A stretch of 64,000 nt of DNA, from positions 496,001 to 560,000 of the forward strand of contig MQVO02000004.1 in NCBI GenBank assembly GCA_001986395.2, written 5' to 3'. Below are positions 23,826-35,197 of this stretch, in pieces. Made by a program: the position numbers and the translations under genes. Within the stretch, counting starts at the first letter, position 1. Every line of letters begins with the position of its first letter. The notes under the pieces are model-generated. The model did not search any database. It had not been told where the DNA came from and saw only the letters and a program-made list of their open reading frames with translations. Source of the DNA: Irpex lacteus. Lineage: Eukaryota > Basidiomycota > Agaricomycetes > Polyporales > Irpicaceae.

Positions 23826-25318
23826 ATGTCCACTCCAGACGTAACCGCAGGATTTGAATTCCGCTTTCACCTACTCTCCATAGCTGCCGTCATTTTCTGC
23901 TCTCTTAGTGCTTTATTTGGTGAGTCGTCCGATACTACAGCTCGAATCCGACTGATCGTAGCTTGTTTTGGAGGCGTTTACCTGGTCCTGTTTTTCCTCG
24001 CAATATGGTCCACGTATAAGCGCCAGGATGTAGCCCAGAGACGTCTGCGGATCGTGACCATCGTTCAGTGAGCTTCTGGATCTCTAACTGAAAGGATCAT
24101 GATTTGAACGGTGCCCCATTGTATTAGGTTCTTGACGATATTGGCCCATTATACGTGTCGTGCGGTCCAGTTTGGACGATCAAGACTGCTGAACCCGCCT
24201 CCTAACGAGCAACGCCTTGTGGACGTGCCCCTGCTCTTTGCCTCGGCGTACGTTGGCTTCACCTTAGTCGGCCTGTGGGATCTCTGCTAACAGGTTGCAC
24301 CTTGACTATGTAGGCTCACGACGACAATCGCTGTGAGCATACTGGTTTATCATTTTTACACTCTCCGCGCTTGCTGATACTCACTACGCAGGCCTTTATC
24401 TCGGATGGTCTGCTGGCATGGCGCTTCTACAAGGTTTTCGAGTGCCAGCGATGGGCGCTATATGTCCCCGTCGTCGCAGTTACTATCAACTGCCGTGAGT
24501 CATACGGCAATCTCAGCGCAAAAGATATATACTCAGCGTGCCAATCATTGTATCCCAGTTTTTGGTGTTGCAGAAGACTGCCTGTTCCTCTCATTATACC
24601 ATAGCGCAGTGGATTATGCACGGCTGGAACCTTTTGCTTTCAAGATGAATGTGGCGTGGGGCTGGGTGACCTTTGGAATCAATACCGTGATGACGATTGC
24701 TATTCTGACGAAGATTCTGTGAGTCTGAGCACTTCCCTTCGCCGATGGAATACTTACCCATTTATCTGGCCGTAGGATTGTCTATCGCACAAGCCTACAT
24801 CGTAACTACTACATAGTCGCTTTGGAAGCTATCACCGAGTCTGCTCTCGTGACGTGGCTTGGGCTCGTTCTACTCGAGATCGCTGCTTTGGCGCCGACAA
24901 AGGGTCATATCACGGTAAGTCCTCACCCGCCTGATACGCCTTTTATATGGCTCGTAATGACATCGTCGCCTCTAGGATGGCCTGAACTTTGGCTATGTCA
25001 TGGACTGTATTTTGCCCATCTTTTTTGTGAGCGTTCTGGCATGCAAAACGTGTCGTCTTTCCTAACGAAACTCGATAGGGCATCTCTCAATGTCTTATCA
25101 CAGCAAGAGTGGGCTTCGCCGATGATAGCAATAGCAGGGCCAACACTCCTACCGTGCAACTTTCGAGTGGTATGCAATTCGCGAGCCCGGAGTTTTTGAA
25201 GGGCCGGTCACGTTACAGCCGAGGGTCGTCTTCTAACATGTCAAGGGACACAGTCCTTACATATCCAGTACATGGCAAGGCAGAGGAAGTTGAGAAGAGT
25301 GGTGGGCATGCTGTGTAA
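23826..25318 (+). CDS. Polytopic (about seven-pass) membrane protein of unknown function
   Basis: Eight exons (23826-24067, 24128-24247, 24314-24332, 24392-24494, 24559-24718, 24776-24914, 24976-25026, 25079-25318) give 357 residues. Hydrophobic segments lie near 15-32, 46-60, 75-90, 122-140, 150-165, 200-225, 245-265 and 280-295, followed by a polar Ser-rich cytosol-like tail of about 60 residues. The blocks LIVYRTSLHRNYYIVALEAI, ESALVTWLGLVLLEIAAL and GISQCLITARVGF are typical of a seven-pass family I know from Agaricomycete genomes that has no assigned function. A receptor role is only a guess from topology. Exon 3 is 19 nt. The ends of exons 2 to 4 were fixed by phase and hydrophobicity. 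Confidence 0.78.
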
Positions 25319-26408
25319 CGTGCAGAGAGATATATAATCTAGGGCCTCGACGACTCTAAATTTGTTGAGCAGGATACCATCTGAAGGGGTTTCGGTGAAA
25401 GTGGCTTGCTCGAGACTGTACGTCATTTACTACGATACTTATGTATACACCCTGTCAATGTAGAACTTCAAGATGAGGCTGGTATACCGAGCGAAGTGTC
25501 CAATTGTGCCAAAACGATGATGACTGCAGTCCTTCGGCCCTGATTCAGTTCCATCCTTTCTCTCTTCGGAAGGTGTAGAACCTGGTTCTACCGTGAGAAC
25601 GTCAAAGCAGTGACGCTAGTACTTATAACAGGTGAATTCAGCGGCCACCTTGAATATGTCGGGAACAGACCAGGTATATGTCACATAATTTTTGAATCGT
25701 GCAGTTTCTCCATGAACTCGGGGACCGCTTGTTGATTGGTTCCCATCAATTGATGCGCTGATGCGCCAATTGATGAAGTGACTTACTCAGACTTCACCAT
25801 GGTCGTCATCTCCAAGTCTTTCTACTTTCAAGTTCTCCGATGAATCGTCGGGTATTGTCCTGAAGATGTACGTTTCCATTCCTATGACAGCTTGACCGCG
25901 TATTCGCCACTGACAGACAAAACGCTTATAAAGACAATGGGTTGAAGAGGTGACGCCACACACTTCAAGATAAAAACGAGGCTCGCGACTGGCAACGAGC
26001 TAATTCCCTCAGGAAACACGAGTACAGCATTCTCTATTGTCCCTTCCTGGGAAGTTCCCTTCAACATGATGTCCGACCACTTTACCGCCCAGAAAAGGCA
26101 GACATCAAAGGCATGTTCAAAAAGGGACAATGGATACAGGACAAAAAGCCAGCTCACCCGTCGTCCGGTAGGTACACAGTCTCTCTGTCCCTGAAGTTGT
26201 CTTTATCTTTTCCATCAACCGGCTAGATGACCATGCTAAAGGATCTCTTTCAGACTGTCTAGACATGCGTGTCCTTGTCGGACAACGCATGTCATAGCAT
26301 AGCTGCGATGGTACCCGGGCTTATATACCGCTTACCCCTATGTCAGGAGCGTCGCAGCTATTCCCTCTCTTCCTCAAGGTTAAGCACTCGGACATATAGC
26401 GCTCCGCA
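25319..26408. other. Gene-free region with palindromes
   Basis: About 1.1 kb without a convincing coding frame. It holds a perfect 8-bp inverted repeat around one base (25575-25591) and a 12-bp palindrome (25744-25755) whose half recurs at 25767-25775. These could be protein-binding sites or chance; no transposon is seen. Confidence 0.4.
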
Positions 26409-28108
26409 ATGTCTGTATCGATCTCCATCGTTCCCTTCTCAGAATCGTTAGACGTGTACGGCGAGCCCGATAGACAGTAAGCACATGACTGAATAGTCAT
26501 ACACCTTCAGTGGCTGATTCTCTACGCAGCGCCGCATATTCTTTGTCCGGCTATGTCGAAGTGTCGCTTTCCTCGTCTCTCTACGCCTCGTATTTCGACC
26601 GGAGACGTATCGTCTCTATTCTTCTGCAGTCGCTGGTTGTCACTTTCGAGGGGCAAACCGAACTTCTTACCGAGGAGACAGGCTACTCCGCTTTGCGTCT
26701 TTGTTCAATATCGCAACAGCTCGTTACGGACGAGCCAATAGAACTGAGCAACATCGAGCACGACCGGGAGGATGGCGCATGTACCTGGAACGTAGTGTTC
26801 AATCTCACTGTCCCAGGCTGGCTCCCGGAAACATCCAAATTTGGGCAGCGCGAGGGTGGCACGCGGTATGCACTACACGCGTCCGCTGTGCTGAACAACG
26901 GCGACAGCAGCGGCTCGAGTTCTTGGTTCTCCACATTCTGCTCTCCCTTTCGTTCTCAAACCCGTATCGTCAAAGCACCCCATGTCGACATCCAGCTCAA
27001 TCGATTGCGGTCGCCAGCACAGTCCCTCGCCGAATCAACGTCTCTTTGGCCGCACACACATTATGCCGTCACTCCTGATGTGGAACCCAAGAAGGATAAC
27101 TCATTCCCGGTTGACCTTCTCTCGAGTCTACGGGTACAGATGTCAGCTCCCGAGTTCGTGGGGATGGAGGATGAGTCGATTCCCTTTTCTCTGCGGCTAC
27201 GCGCAGTGGGTTTGTCAGAATCTGAATGTAATCGGCTACGCGTATCGGACTTTGACGTTGAGCTCGAGCAGAGTGAACGCTATCGGTATGTGACACTGCT
27301 CGTCTACCACGCATCGTAGAAATCCGTCTGACGTTAGCATAGTATGCTCCCATTGGACGCGTATATCCAGCAATACCCCGTACCTCCAAGGTCGCAGCAG
27401 CCACCGCGCGTGCCTCTACTCGATCCACATCCCGTACAAGCAATCTACGAGCTAGGCCTTGCCAGTCCTCGACCGATCGCGCAGAACGTAACTCGTTCGT
27501 TTTCCCTTCTGCCAGAGAACACCTCAGGTCACTACGTGATTGGTGGGGATGGATACGCCTTCCGAGGAGATGCGAACTCGTCTCGATCAGATCCGTGGTT
27601 CTCTCTACAAACCAGTGTCGGTGTCGCACATCGGACGCATTCGTCCAAGGAGGACGACGACTCGTGGAAGGCCCGACGTACGCTTCGACCGTCTGGTCAA
27701 TCTCCTTTCTTGGGCGTCGCTCACAAGCTATACGTTACGTTGACGTGCACATACGATCTCACCGAAGGCGAGAACCCGGAGCGCGTCACCCAGCGTATTC
27801 GATTCTTCGTTCCTCTGCGCTTTACACACACGCTGCCCCAGCCTCATTGTTCCTCGGTCGCTGGCGACAACCACTCGACATCCCCTGCGATGAGATTGCT
27901 TGATCTTCCCAAACCCAGCTCTCCTTACGCGGCCAGCCTTCCCGCATACTCTCAGCTTTTCTATGCCAACGGCGATAGGAAAATTGACTACTCCACTCCT
28001 TTGCCTGTGTATACACCCGATCCCTCAGCCTCGGATCTTGTACTTGGAAAGTACCCCGACGCATCCGAGCCAGAGGAAACTGACGAAACCGCCCCTCTGC
28101 TGCAATAA
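26409..28108 (+). CDS. Arrestin-like protein
   Basis: Exons 26409-26476, 26530-27285 and 27343-28108 give 529 residues. The N-terminal half has arrestin-fold strands: YSLSGYVEVSLSS, LLQSLVVTFEGQTEL, WNVVFNLTVPGWLPE and RYALHASAVLNN, the last two being typical of fungal arrestin N-domains, where LPGWLP is common. A second beta domain from about residue 330 would be arrestin C-like (AHKLYVTLTCTYDL, RIRFFVPL). The tail holds SLPAYSQLF and PLPVYTPD, which resemble weak PY-type motifs through which alpha-arrestins recruit Rsp5-type ubiquitin ligases to membrane proteins. No classical PPxY is seen. Likely a trafficking adaptor; cargo unknown. Confidence 0.75.
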
Positions 28109-28746
28109 ACTTCACAGTCGCCGACGGCGGTCTTGACGCTCTTCCAATGACAAGCACCATCACTCTCTGTAGCATATTCACTTTCTCCCTCATCCCTCGC
28201 TGTAGCATATCCCCTTCGCTTTCTGTACTCTTCTATGGTTGACCCCAGCTCATTTGATCTACTAGCACACCTTCGTTCCACCGTGCCATTGTATTCTGTG
28301 TCTACAACTAGACCTATACCTATACAACTGTGTCCATAGACTCAACGCTGTAGCAATCCAATCGAGAGAACTTCACTGACCAATCACTGGGTATAATCTG
28401 ACGAGGATATGAGCACGGAATTACCCGACGGCATAACCCGACCGTCCTGCATAGCGCTGCTGGTCGCTGTCGACGTCGTCTTGAACTGCAACCACCTCCA
28501 TCGCGTCGGACGTTCTCCTAGTCGTTATTTACGACGGTCTCCATCGTGCGCTGCGGCTTCAAGGTAAGTTACAGACATGACGGCGCGGTTCATCGTCCAC
28601 ATCTCTCTCTCGCATCCCCCCTCCTTACCGTCCCCCCTCCCTCCCCTCCAGAATCCTTCTACACACCGCTCCAAACCTCCTTCACCCCCGTGAAAGTTGC
28701 TGACAGGCCCCCTCTCTCGTCCCTCCGTGACAACTGAGTTGCAAAC
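28109..28746. other. Intergenic region and likely 5' UTR intron of the KH gene
   Basis: 638 nt between two plus-strand genes. A GTAAGT at about 28565 followed by a pyrimidine-rich stretch ending CCCTCCAG near 28650 would make a normal 5' UTR intron for the KH-domain gene. No other gene is visible. Confidence 0.35.
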
Positions 28747-30154
28747 ATGCCAGAAGCTGACAGCACGCGCAAGCGGTCTCGCTCACCCTCAGACGCTGAC
28801 CAGCCCAAGCACAAGAGGGCAAATACAGGCGCTGCCTCTCATGATGTACCCACCAGAGCCTCTCTAGGCATGGATGCTCCTGCAGACGATACCGCCGCGT
28901 CCACACCTTCACCCTCGCAGGCCGAGAAGAATGTGAAGGCAGAAGCTGTCGCGGGATTACCAGACTCAGCTGCCACAACCTCGGCAGCCCCAAGCACGTC
29001 CTCGTCGAACCCTGGGGGTGGTGCGACCCCAGCTGCGAACATACATATGCGTTGCTTGATCGTGACCCAAGATGCATCCATAATCATTGGGAAAGGTGGC
29101 TCGCACGTTAACGAGATTCGAGAAAAGAGTGGTGCAAGGGTCATGGTATCGGAGAGCATACCAGGAAATCCTGAGCGTATCCTCAATGTCAGCGGTCCCT
29201 TGGACGCGGTCTCAAAGGTACATATGCATCGGTAAACTGGCATATTCCCCTGCTCACGCACATTTCTGCGCATACAGGCATTTGGACTGATCGTACGTAG
29301 GATCAACGACGAGCCGTTCGACAAGCCCTCTGTCCCGGGTAGCCGAGCTGTGACTATCAAGTTCATGATACCTAACTCTCGGATGGGATCTGTCATCGGA
29401 AAAGGCGGTGCCAAAATCAAGGAGATTCAGGATGCCAGCGGTGCCCGTCTCAATGCGAGCGAGGGTATGCTGCCTGGTTCGACCGAGGTACCACGTTGTC
29501 TGTCCCCAATGCTCCGACCAGAGCTTTCTGACGCCTGAACCTTTTCTTACCAGCGCGTTTTGAGCGTCTCTGGCGTGGCAGATGCTATCCATATCGCCAC
29601 ATATTATATTGGTAATATCCTGATTGAGGCAAACGAGCGTATGCCGTCCTCGAGTAACTCATCCTACCGGCCCTCAAGCGTATCGCGAAGGCCGGCATAT
29701 CAAGGTTCCTCTTACGTTCCAGGTTATTCGTCGTCCTCGTCGGCGCCGTATAGCGGAGGCGCCAGCGCTGGGCACCACCATAGCAATCCCCCTCAACAGC
29801 TCCAGACCCAGCAGATCTATATCCCTAATGACCTCGTCGGATGCATCATCGGTAAAGGAGGTGCGAAGATCAACGAAATTCGTCATATGAGTGCGAGTCA
29901 GATAAAGATCATGGAACCTGGCGCTGTCGGGACTGGTATCAATGGGGCGCCCCTTCCTGCGGGCGGCGAGGGCGAGCGACTGGTTGTGATCACGGGTCAG
30001 CCTGCGAACATCCAGATGGCAGTGCAGCTGTTGTATCACGTACGTCTTTCCAATTCGCCCTCGTATGTCCATGACTATTGCTTATGCTCTGGGATCGTCG
30101 ACACAGCGGTTGGAACAGGAAAAGCAGAAGCAGCTCCGGTCCAGCTCTAACTGA
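28747..30154 (+). CDS. Poly(C)-binding type RNA-binding protein with three KH domains
   Basis: Four exons (28747-29217, 29278-29487, 29554-30039, 30107-30154) give 404 residues. Each KH domain has an intact GxxG loop: IIIGKGGSHVNEI in KH1 (about 100-165), SVIGKGGAKIKEI in KH2 (about 185-250) and CIIGKGGAKINEI in KH3 (about 310-385). The N-terminal 95 residues are Ser/Thr/Ala-rich with a basic TRKRSRSPSDADQPKHKR stretch that could be a nuclear signal. A 55-residue Ser/Tyr-rich linker separates KH2 from KH3. The layout is that of PCBP/hnRNP E, yeast Pbp2/Hek2 and fission yeast Rnc1, which bind C-rich mRNA and affect stability and localisation. The last exon encodes only 15 residues. Confidence 0.92.
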
Positions 30155-30828
30155 AAGTAGCGGTCTGTTTTCTTGTTGCTCGCTTTTGCATGCTTGTCGA
30201 ATGTTGGTGTCGAGTCGTTCTGTGTCCGTAGGCTTTCTAGCTATCGTTTACTGCAACAAAAATTATTTATTGACCTTGGTCCGTTGTAAACCGCGTATTG
30301 CCGTGCTACATCGGCCGCAATTGAACCTGTTATTCAACAACTGTGCGAAACAGCGAGGCACTCTTGAAGGGAAGACTGTATGCAAGCCGGTATTGCTTCT
30401 GTTCCGCGACTGCAGGAGTTGTGGAAGTGACCGCTATGAAATCATGTGCTGTAAGCTGCTGTGCTTTGCAACTATGTTGATCACGAACGATCTCTGGTGC
30501 ATACTACTGAGTGTTCAGAGGTTAGTAGTACTGTACATACATACTCACCTACGTGCTCCTCATTGAGTACGGCCTGCATACTGATCCACAGATCTTTCCG
30601 CTAATGCCTATTGCAAGCTCTATCGATACATAGGGTACTACAATACACATTCGTGGGGCTACCAAACACCCTTTCAATACAACATACCGGAACCTAAAGC
30701 ACGCCATAGAATAAAAGCGGAAAAAACTGGAATACCTAGAATACAAAACTCCGAGCATGCCACGGCTCGAGTCTGAGCATATCAACGTCCCAATCATCTC
30801 CATCAATCCCTTCACCGCTCCAACTCTC
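30155..30828. other. Convergent 3' regions of the KH and MYND genes
   Basis: About 670 nt between two stop codons facing each other. No coding signal; AT-rich UTR-like sequence only. Confidence 0.45.
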
Positions 30829-33158
30829 CTACATCGATACCCCACGCTTATCAATCACCACAAACTCGAACACCTCAGGATCAGGCTCATACTCCCACAT
30901 ACACGCCGCCCCAACGACCACCAAGCAAGTCTTCCTCTTCCCAGAAGCGACGCGACTCTCGAAGATTATGTGTTTCTCCCGGGTCTGTTTCACGTTTTCT
31001 ATCATCACAGTGTCTGCTCTGGGTGTACTGTCACTAACACCAGCACCAGCACCAGCACCAGCACCAGCACCAGCACCAGCACCAGCACCAGCACCAGTAT
31101 CGGAGTCTGTCAAAAGACACTCGGCCCCAGTCGGGGTATCGTCGAGAAGACCAAGGGTATAAACGGGCGGGATGATGGTATAGTCGACCTTGACGACAAT
31201 GTCGTAGAGGGGAATGTTTGGGTACGTCTGTTTCACGAGAGAGCGGAGATGGGGGAGGTGGTTCGCGCCTTCTCGTAGGGTGAGGTGGTGCAGGAATCTG
31301 GAATCTTTCGGTGTTATGGACGATGAGAGTCCTTCTGTCGTGTGGCATGTAAGGTGCAGTCGCCATGTCAGCCTGAGCTAGGTGGTATGTAAGGAAGAAC
31401 GCGGGTGTGAAGACAGACCTATGCGCTGTTGTTGCTTCACCTTGCAGACGGTTTTGTGGTCGCCGTGCTTCCACGCCGTAGTCTGGCATTCCTGTCATCG
31501 CAGCAACAACGGCCCAGTGAGTGGACAGTCCTCAGCGCGATGCTATGGCGAAACCCGCACCTTGGAACAATAATAGGTGTGTGAGCACGCCGCACATGCT
31601 CGCATGTTTTCCTTACTGCCGACTTTCTGGCACTGAAAACGTATTGTCTCAGTAACTCGAGATTGTCACGCAATAAAGTAGGAAAAGCGGAAAAAGTAAA
31701 AGTAGCCCACCTTAATATTGTCGCAAACCAAACCATCAAAGTCGGTCAGCACCTGAAAAGCCAATGCGACGCGTTGCACTGTCAACCTCCGAAAGTCATT
31801 CCACGTCTGCTTAGCAGCGGGGACACTGCCCGCCAACCTCCTAATCCTCAGTGGAGGCGACTCGCGCTCGATCGACTTCATAGCGTGGTCAACGCACTGT
31901 AATACCGAGTGATAAACCATATACTGCGGCAGCGTCTTCTTGAAGATCTCCAGGATCGCATCACGGACCGAAGGCAGGATGTCGTTGAATATGGGGCTGC
32001 AGTCGCAGAAGGCCTGTAAGAGGCCCGCGCGGACGGCTTGCGCGACCCACGTGAAGCCGTCCGTAGACTCGACGTAGCTAGACAGGTAGATAAAGCATGC
32101 GCTGACGGCGTTGTCCAGGCCCAGCATCGACGTCCGAGTCGTACTGTCGTTGACGAGTTTCCCGAGCTCGATGAGGGCGGAGGTGACAGTCGTGATCACG
32201 CCCTTGCTGAGGAGCGCATGGCGGAAGGGATGATCGTGGAAGGCGGACAGCCGCGTCATGAGTCCGACGTGCATGCCGAAGTCGTTCCCATTGAGCCCCC
32301 GGCCGACGCTCAGAGCGGTCTTCACGTTGTGTAATGCGAGTTCGGCGACGCGCAGCGGCTGGTTGTCTACGGCGCGAAGTACGCGGTCCAGGCTGTCTAG
32401 GCTGACGTCCTCCAGTAGAGAGTATATGAGGGACGTCCCGAACGGGGGGTCCTTCATGTCCGTTATACTGCGAGGATCCTCTTCCATCCACAGCTGCGTA
32501 GCGATCTCCAACGTCTGTGGCGTGTTGAGCATCGCAGAGCGAACAGGCTCGTGCGTGGCGAGGGTGTTCCAGGCGGTCGAGAGCTCGGATACGGTGCTAT
32601 ACTTTAGCTTCGGGTTATGATTACGCGTGTCCTGCCCACGCGTGTTGAACAGGTAGACACTCCACGCATGGATACTCGGCCAGGCGTCGAGTAGCAGGGG
32701 GGCGAAGGGCTGGGTGCTACCTTCGAACCGAGCGTACGCCCCGCCCAGGGCTGATAGACACTGGAATGCCCGTTTCACGGCGACCTGGGTGGCGCGGTCG
32801 GTGGGCACGCTGGTGGTGGTAGGGACTGTGTCTTGCTTGAGGTGTTGAAGGAAGATTTTCAGGGCCTCTGTACGCTTCTCGCTTGACCCAGGCCAGAGGT
32901 ACCCGAGCACGGCGAGTGCAGCCACAGAGCCTTGTCGTGCCTCGGCGAAAGGCTACGCAATTGAACGTTTTATCAGTTATAAGTATGCATGTGTGAGTGA
33001 GAAATGTGATTTTGCATACCAGTCGACGTCATGGTCGCTGGTACTGGATTCATCAGTTCACTGGTACGTACATCTACATCTGAGTCTTGAGTTTGAGACT
33101 GAGTCGATCCAGACTCGAATAGCTTGATCGCTGCGAGGCTATCGCTGTCCACTGGCAT
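30829..33158 (-). CDS. MYND-type zinc-finger protein
   Basis: Five exons (33072-33158, 31711-32952, 31561-31632, 31419-31491, 30829-31334) give 659 residues. Residues 30-435 are helical and repeat-like without a named motif. The MYND finger is split over exons 2 to 4: C439-x4-C444, C456-x2-C459, YYC465, C469, H479 and C483 (YYCSKECQTTAWKHGDHKTVC), complete for two zinc ions. MYND domains bind proline-rich partners. A C-terminal domain of about 170 residues (FLHHLTLREGANHLPHLRSLV onward) often follows the finger in mushroom-fungus members; here it is interrupted by a Gly-Ala run encoded by a hexanucleotide repeat. The first intron was placed by phase (GTACGT at 33071 to TAG at 32953) and is the least certain junction. 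Confidence 0.83.
31038..31097. repeat. (CACCAG)n hexanucleotide microsatellite inside the MYND gene
   Basis: About ten perfect tandem copies of CACCAG on the plus strand (60 nt). On the coding (minus) strand it encodes an alternating Gly-Ala run of about 20 residues. Copy-number change keeps the frame because the unit is 6 nt. Confidence 0.9.
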
Positions 33159-33693
33159 CCTAGGCCTATTGACTCGCCGATCCTATCGATTCCAAGGTTG
33201 GAACACTCTAAAAGTGCAGAGGGATCGCAGTGCACAAAGCTGTCGATGGTTAGTATCACGCCTACAGGTACAAGTACTAGTGCAAGTTCAGTATAAACAC
33301 AGAGACATGTTTACCAAGGTTTACATCGATATGATCACCGTGACCGTGACGCTCGAGCTTGCCAGTGCCTGCCTGCCTGATGTGGCCATGGGAATACTGT
33401 ACTGACCACGGTGATGCAATGGCTTTGTGGCGTGTGGCGTACTGTACTACTGGCGTCTACTCGGGGTGAAGGGGAACTTGGATGATAACTCGGAAAATGT
33501 TGTAATTGTGCATACTTATGTGCATCAGTACAGTACAGCACCAGCCATGACGACTAGAAATACAAGTTATATTCGTGCGTTCGTGCATTAGCTGTCGACC
33601 ATCCGAGTCTGTCCAAATGACTCTCAACTTGAACGTGCACCTAGTATGTATGTAGTATGTAGAAGTTCCATCATCACTGGCCCGGCATGAAGG
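33159..33693. other. Intergenic region upstream of the MYND gene
   Basis: About 535 nt between the MYND gene start and the 3' end of the RING gene, both on the minus strand. It should hold the MYND promoter. No coding frame or repeat of note. Confidence 0.4.
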
Positions 33694-34849
33694 TCAGTCC
33701 AATATAATCAAGGCACCATTGTCGACTTCGACCACGGGAGCCTCATCCTGAGTTCGGAGCTTCTGCGCCGCGATGGCCTGTTTCACCGCATAGTACTACA
33801 AACCCACACCCAGTTAGCAACCTTCTCGCAACTTGGAACCATTACCAAGACGCGTCAAACAAACACACCTTCTTCCTCCACCTCGTAACACTCTTGGTAG
33901 CACTCTCCACTCGCCCAGCAAGCACCCCATTCTCCTCCTCCAAGCCCTTCACCCTATCCCGCCTCTCCCTCTCCCTCGCCCGATACTCCTCCAGCTCCCC
34001 GCACCTCTTCTCCAACTCCCCGCACCGCCGCTCCAACTCCTTCATTCGTGTGGTGAGGGAAGCGATTTGGGCGCGGAAGCCGGAGGTTTGGGCGTGTGCG
34101 TAGGCGCGTTCGTGGGCTAGCTGTTGGGCGGCGCCGCGGAGGGCGCGTTGGGTTGTTTGGAGGGTTTGGAGGTGCTCGGGGGTGGGTTGGGGTGCGGGTG
34201 CGGGGGCTTTGGGGGAGAGTGTCTAGGAAAGAGAAAGGGAGCGGGTTAGGGAGGTGTGAGGAAGGGAAAGGGGGGACGTACGTCTTTGATACTTTGGAGG
34301 GCTTGTCTTACGTCGCGCAGCATGTTCTGGGTTACGAGGTGGTCAGTCTGTCCAAGTTGTATGTAAATGTAGGACAAACCTTGACGCCTGCATCTTCGGG
34401 ATCTAGCACTATACCATCTACGGCCTTCTGTACTCTACGCAACAGTTTGAATGATAGTCAGCCACGCCACAGGCAAAGTGACAAACGTCCAGTGGCCGAT
34501 GCATACCTCTGCAACGCCAAAACGACACCCCCATCCCCTCCCTCCTCAAGTTGAACTTGACACTCCTCCACCAACCTTCCCGTATCCTTCTCCTCAACCT
34601 TCTCCTTACCGTTCTCCTTATCATCCCCCTCTGACGGAGACTCAGTCCACAGCCTTACGATCTGGTCCCCCTGAACGCCTTCCCGCAAAAACACTTCTTG
34701 CCCTCCCCGCTGTTGAACCAGAACGTGGCGCAGTCCTCGCAGTACATGTGCCCGCAGGGCATCGCGACGGGCTGTCGGTCGGGCCCGCCGAGGGGGTCTT
34801 TGCATATTTGGCAGTCTACTTTGAGCATCGCCGGGCTGACATCCACCAT
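33694..34849 (-). CDS. RING-finger coiled-coil protein with an apparent 1-nt frameshift
   Basis: Five exons (34507-34849, 34380-34434, 34282-34326, 33869-34222, 33694-33795). The N-terminus is a RING-like zinc finger (residues 13-57: CQIC, PCGHMYCEDC, KKCFCGKAF), as in E3 ubiquitin ligases, although the last pair is C-x-C rather than C-x2-C. After KAFRG the open frame runs into a stop at about residue 65, while the next frame continues smoothly with DQIVRLWTESPSEGDDKENG and then splices in phase through exons 2 to 5. A run of five G on the coding strand (around 34669-34673) with one G missing would explain it. The second half is a strong coiled coil (QTLQTTQRALRGAAQQLAHERA, MKELERRCGELEKRCGELEEYR). 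Either an assembly error or a recent inactivating mutation; no short intron fits. Confidence 0.65.
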
Positions 34850-35197
34850 GTAAGTATTCTCAGTAAGTATGTTTGTGGGTTAGGAATGTTATATGGAAGA
34901 GCTTACTAGATGAGTTGTTATTACCTTTGAATAAGTTATGTATACAAGGTCGACGTCCCTCGTTGGATAGGGACGAGTGGTTGCCAGTGGCTGGGGTGGC
35001 GGGCAGAAGAAAGCTTTGGCGCCGTGGCCACATCGCGACTTTGGACGCGTCGATATGACTCACGTGACACGCGTTTGGGTGAGGGCCCTTAGGTTTGCCT
35101 TTTGTTGGCCATCGCACGTCTCAAGTAACGATATTAGATATTCTTGAATCACATTCAATCGTATCTCTTGTTATAATTCCCGACACTACAAGTACAA
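34850..35197. other. Intergenic region between the RING and CPD1-like genes
   Basis: 348 nt holding the promoter of the RING gene and the 3' end of the cyclic phosphodiesterase gene. Nothing else seen. Confidence 0.4.

Noticed and set aside
31034..31498. Separate small gene ending in a Cys/Trp run
   Set aside because: The run is just another frame of the CACCAG repeat, and the region is explained by exons 4 and 5 and an intron of the MYND gene.
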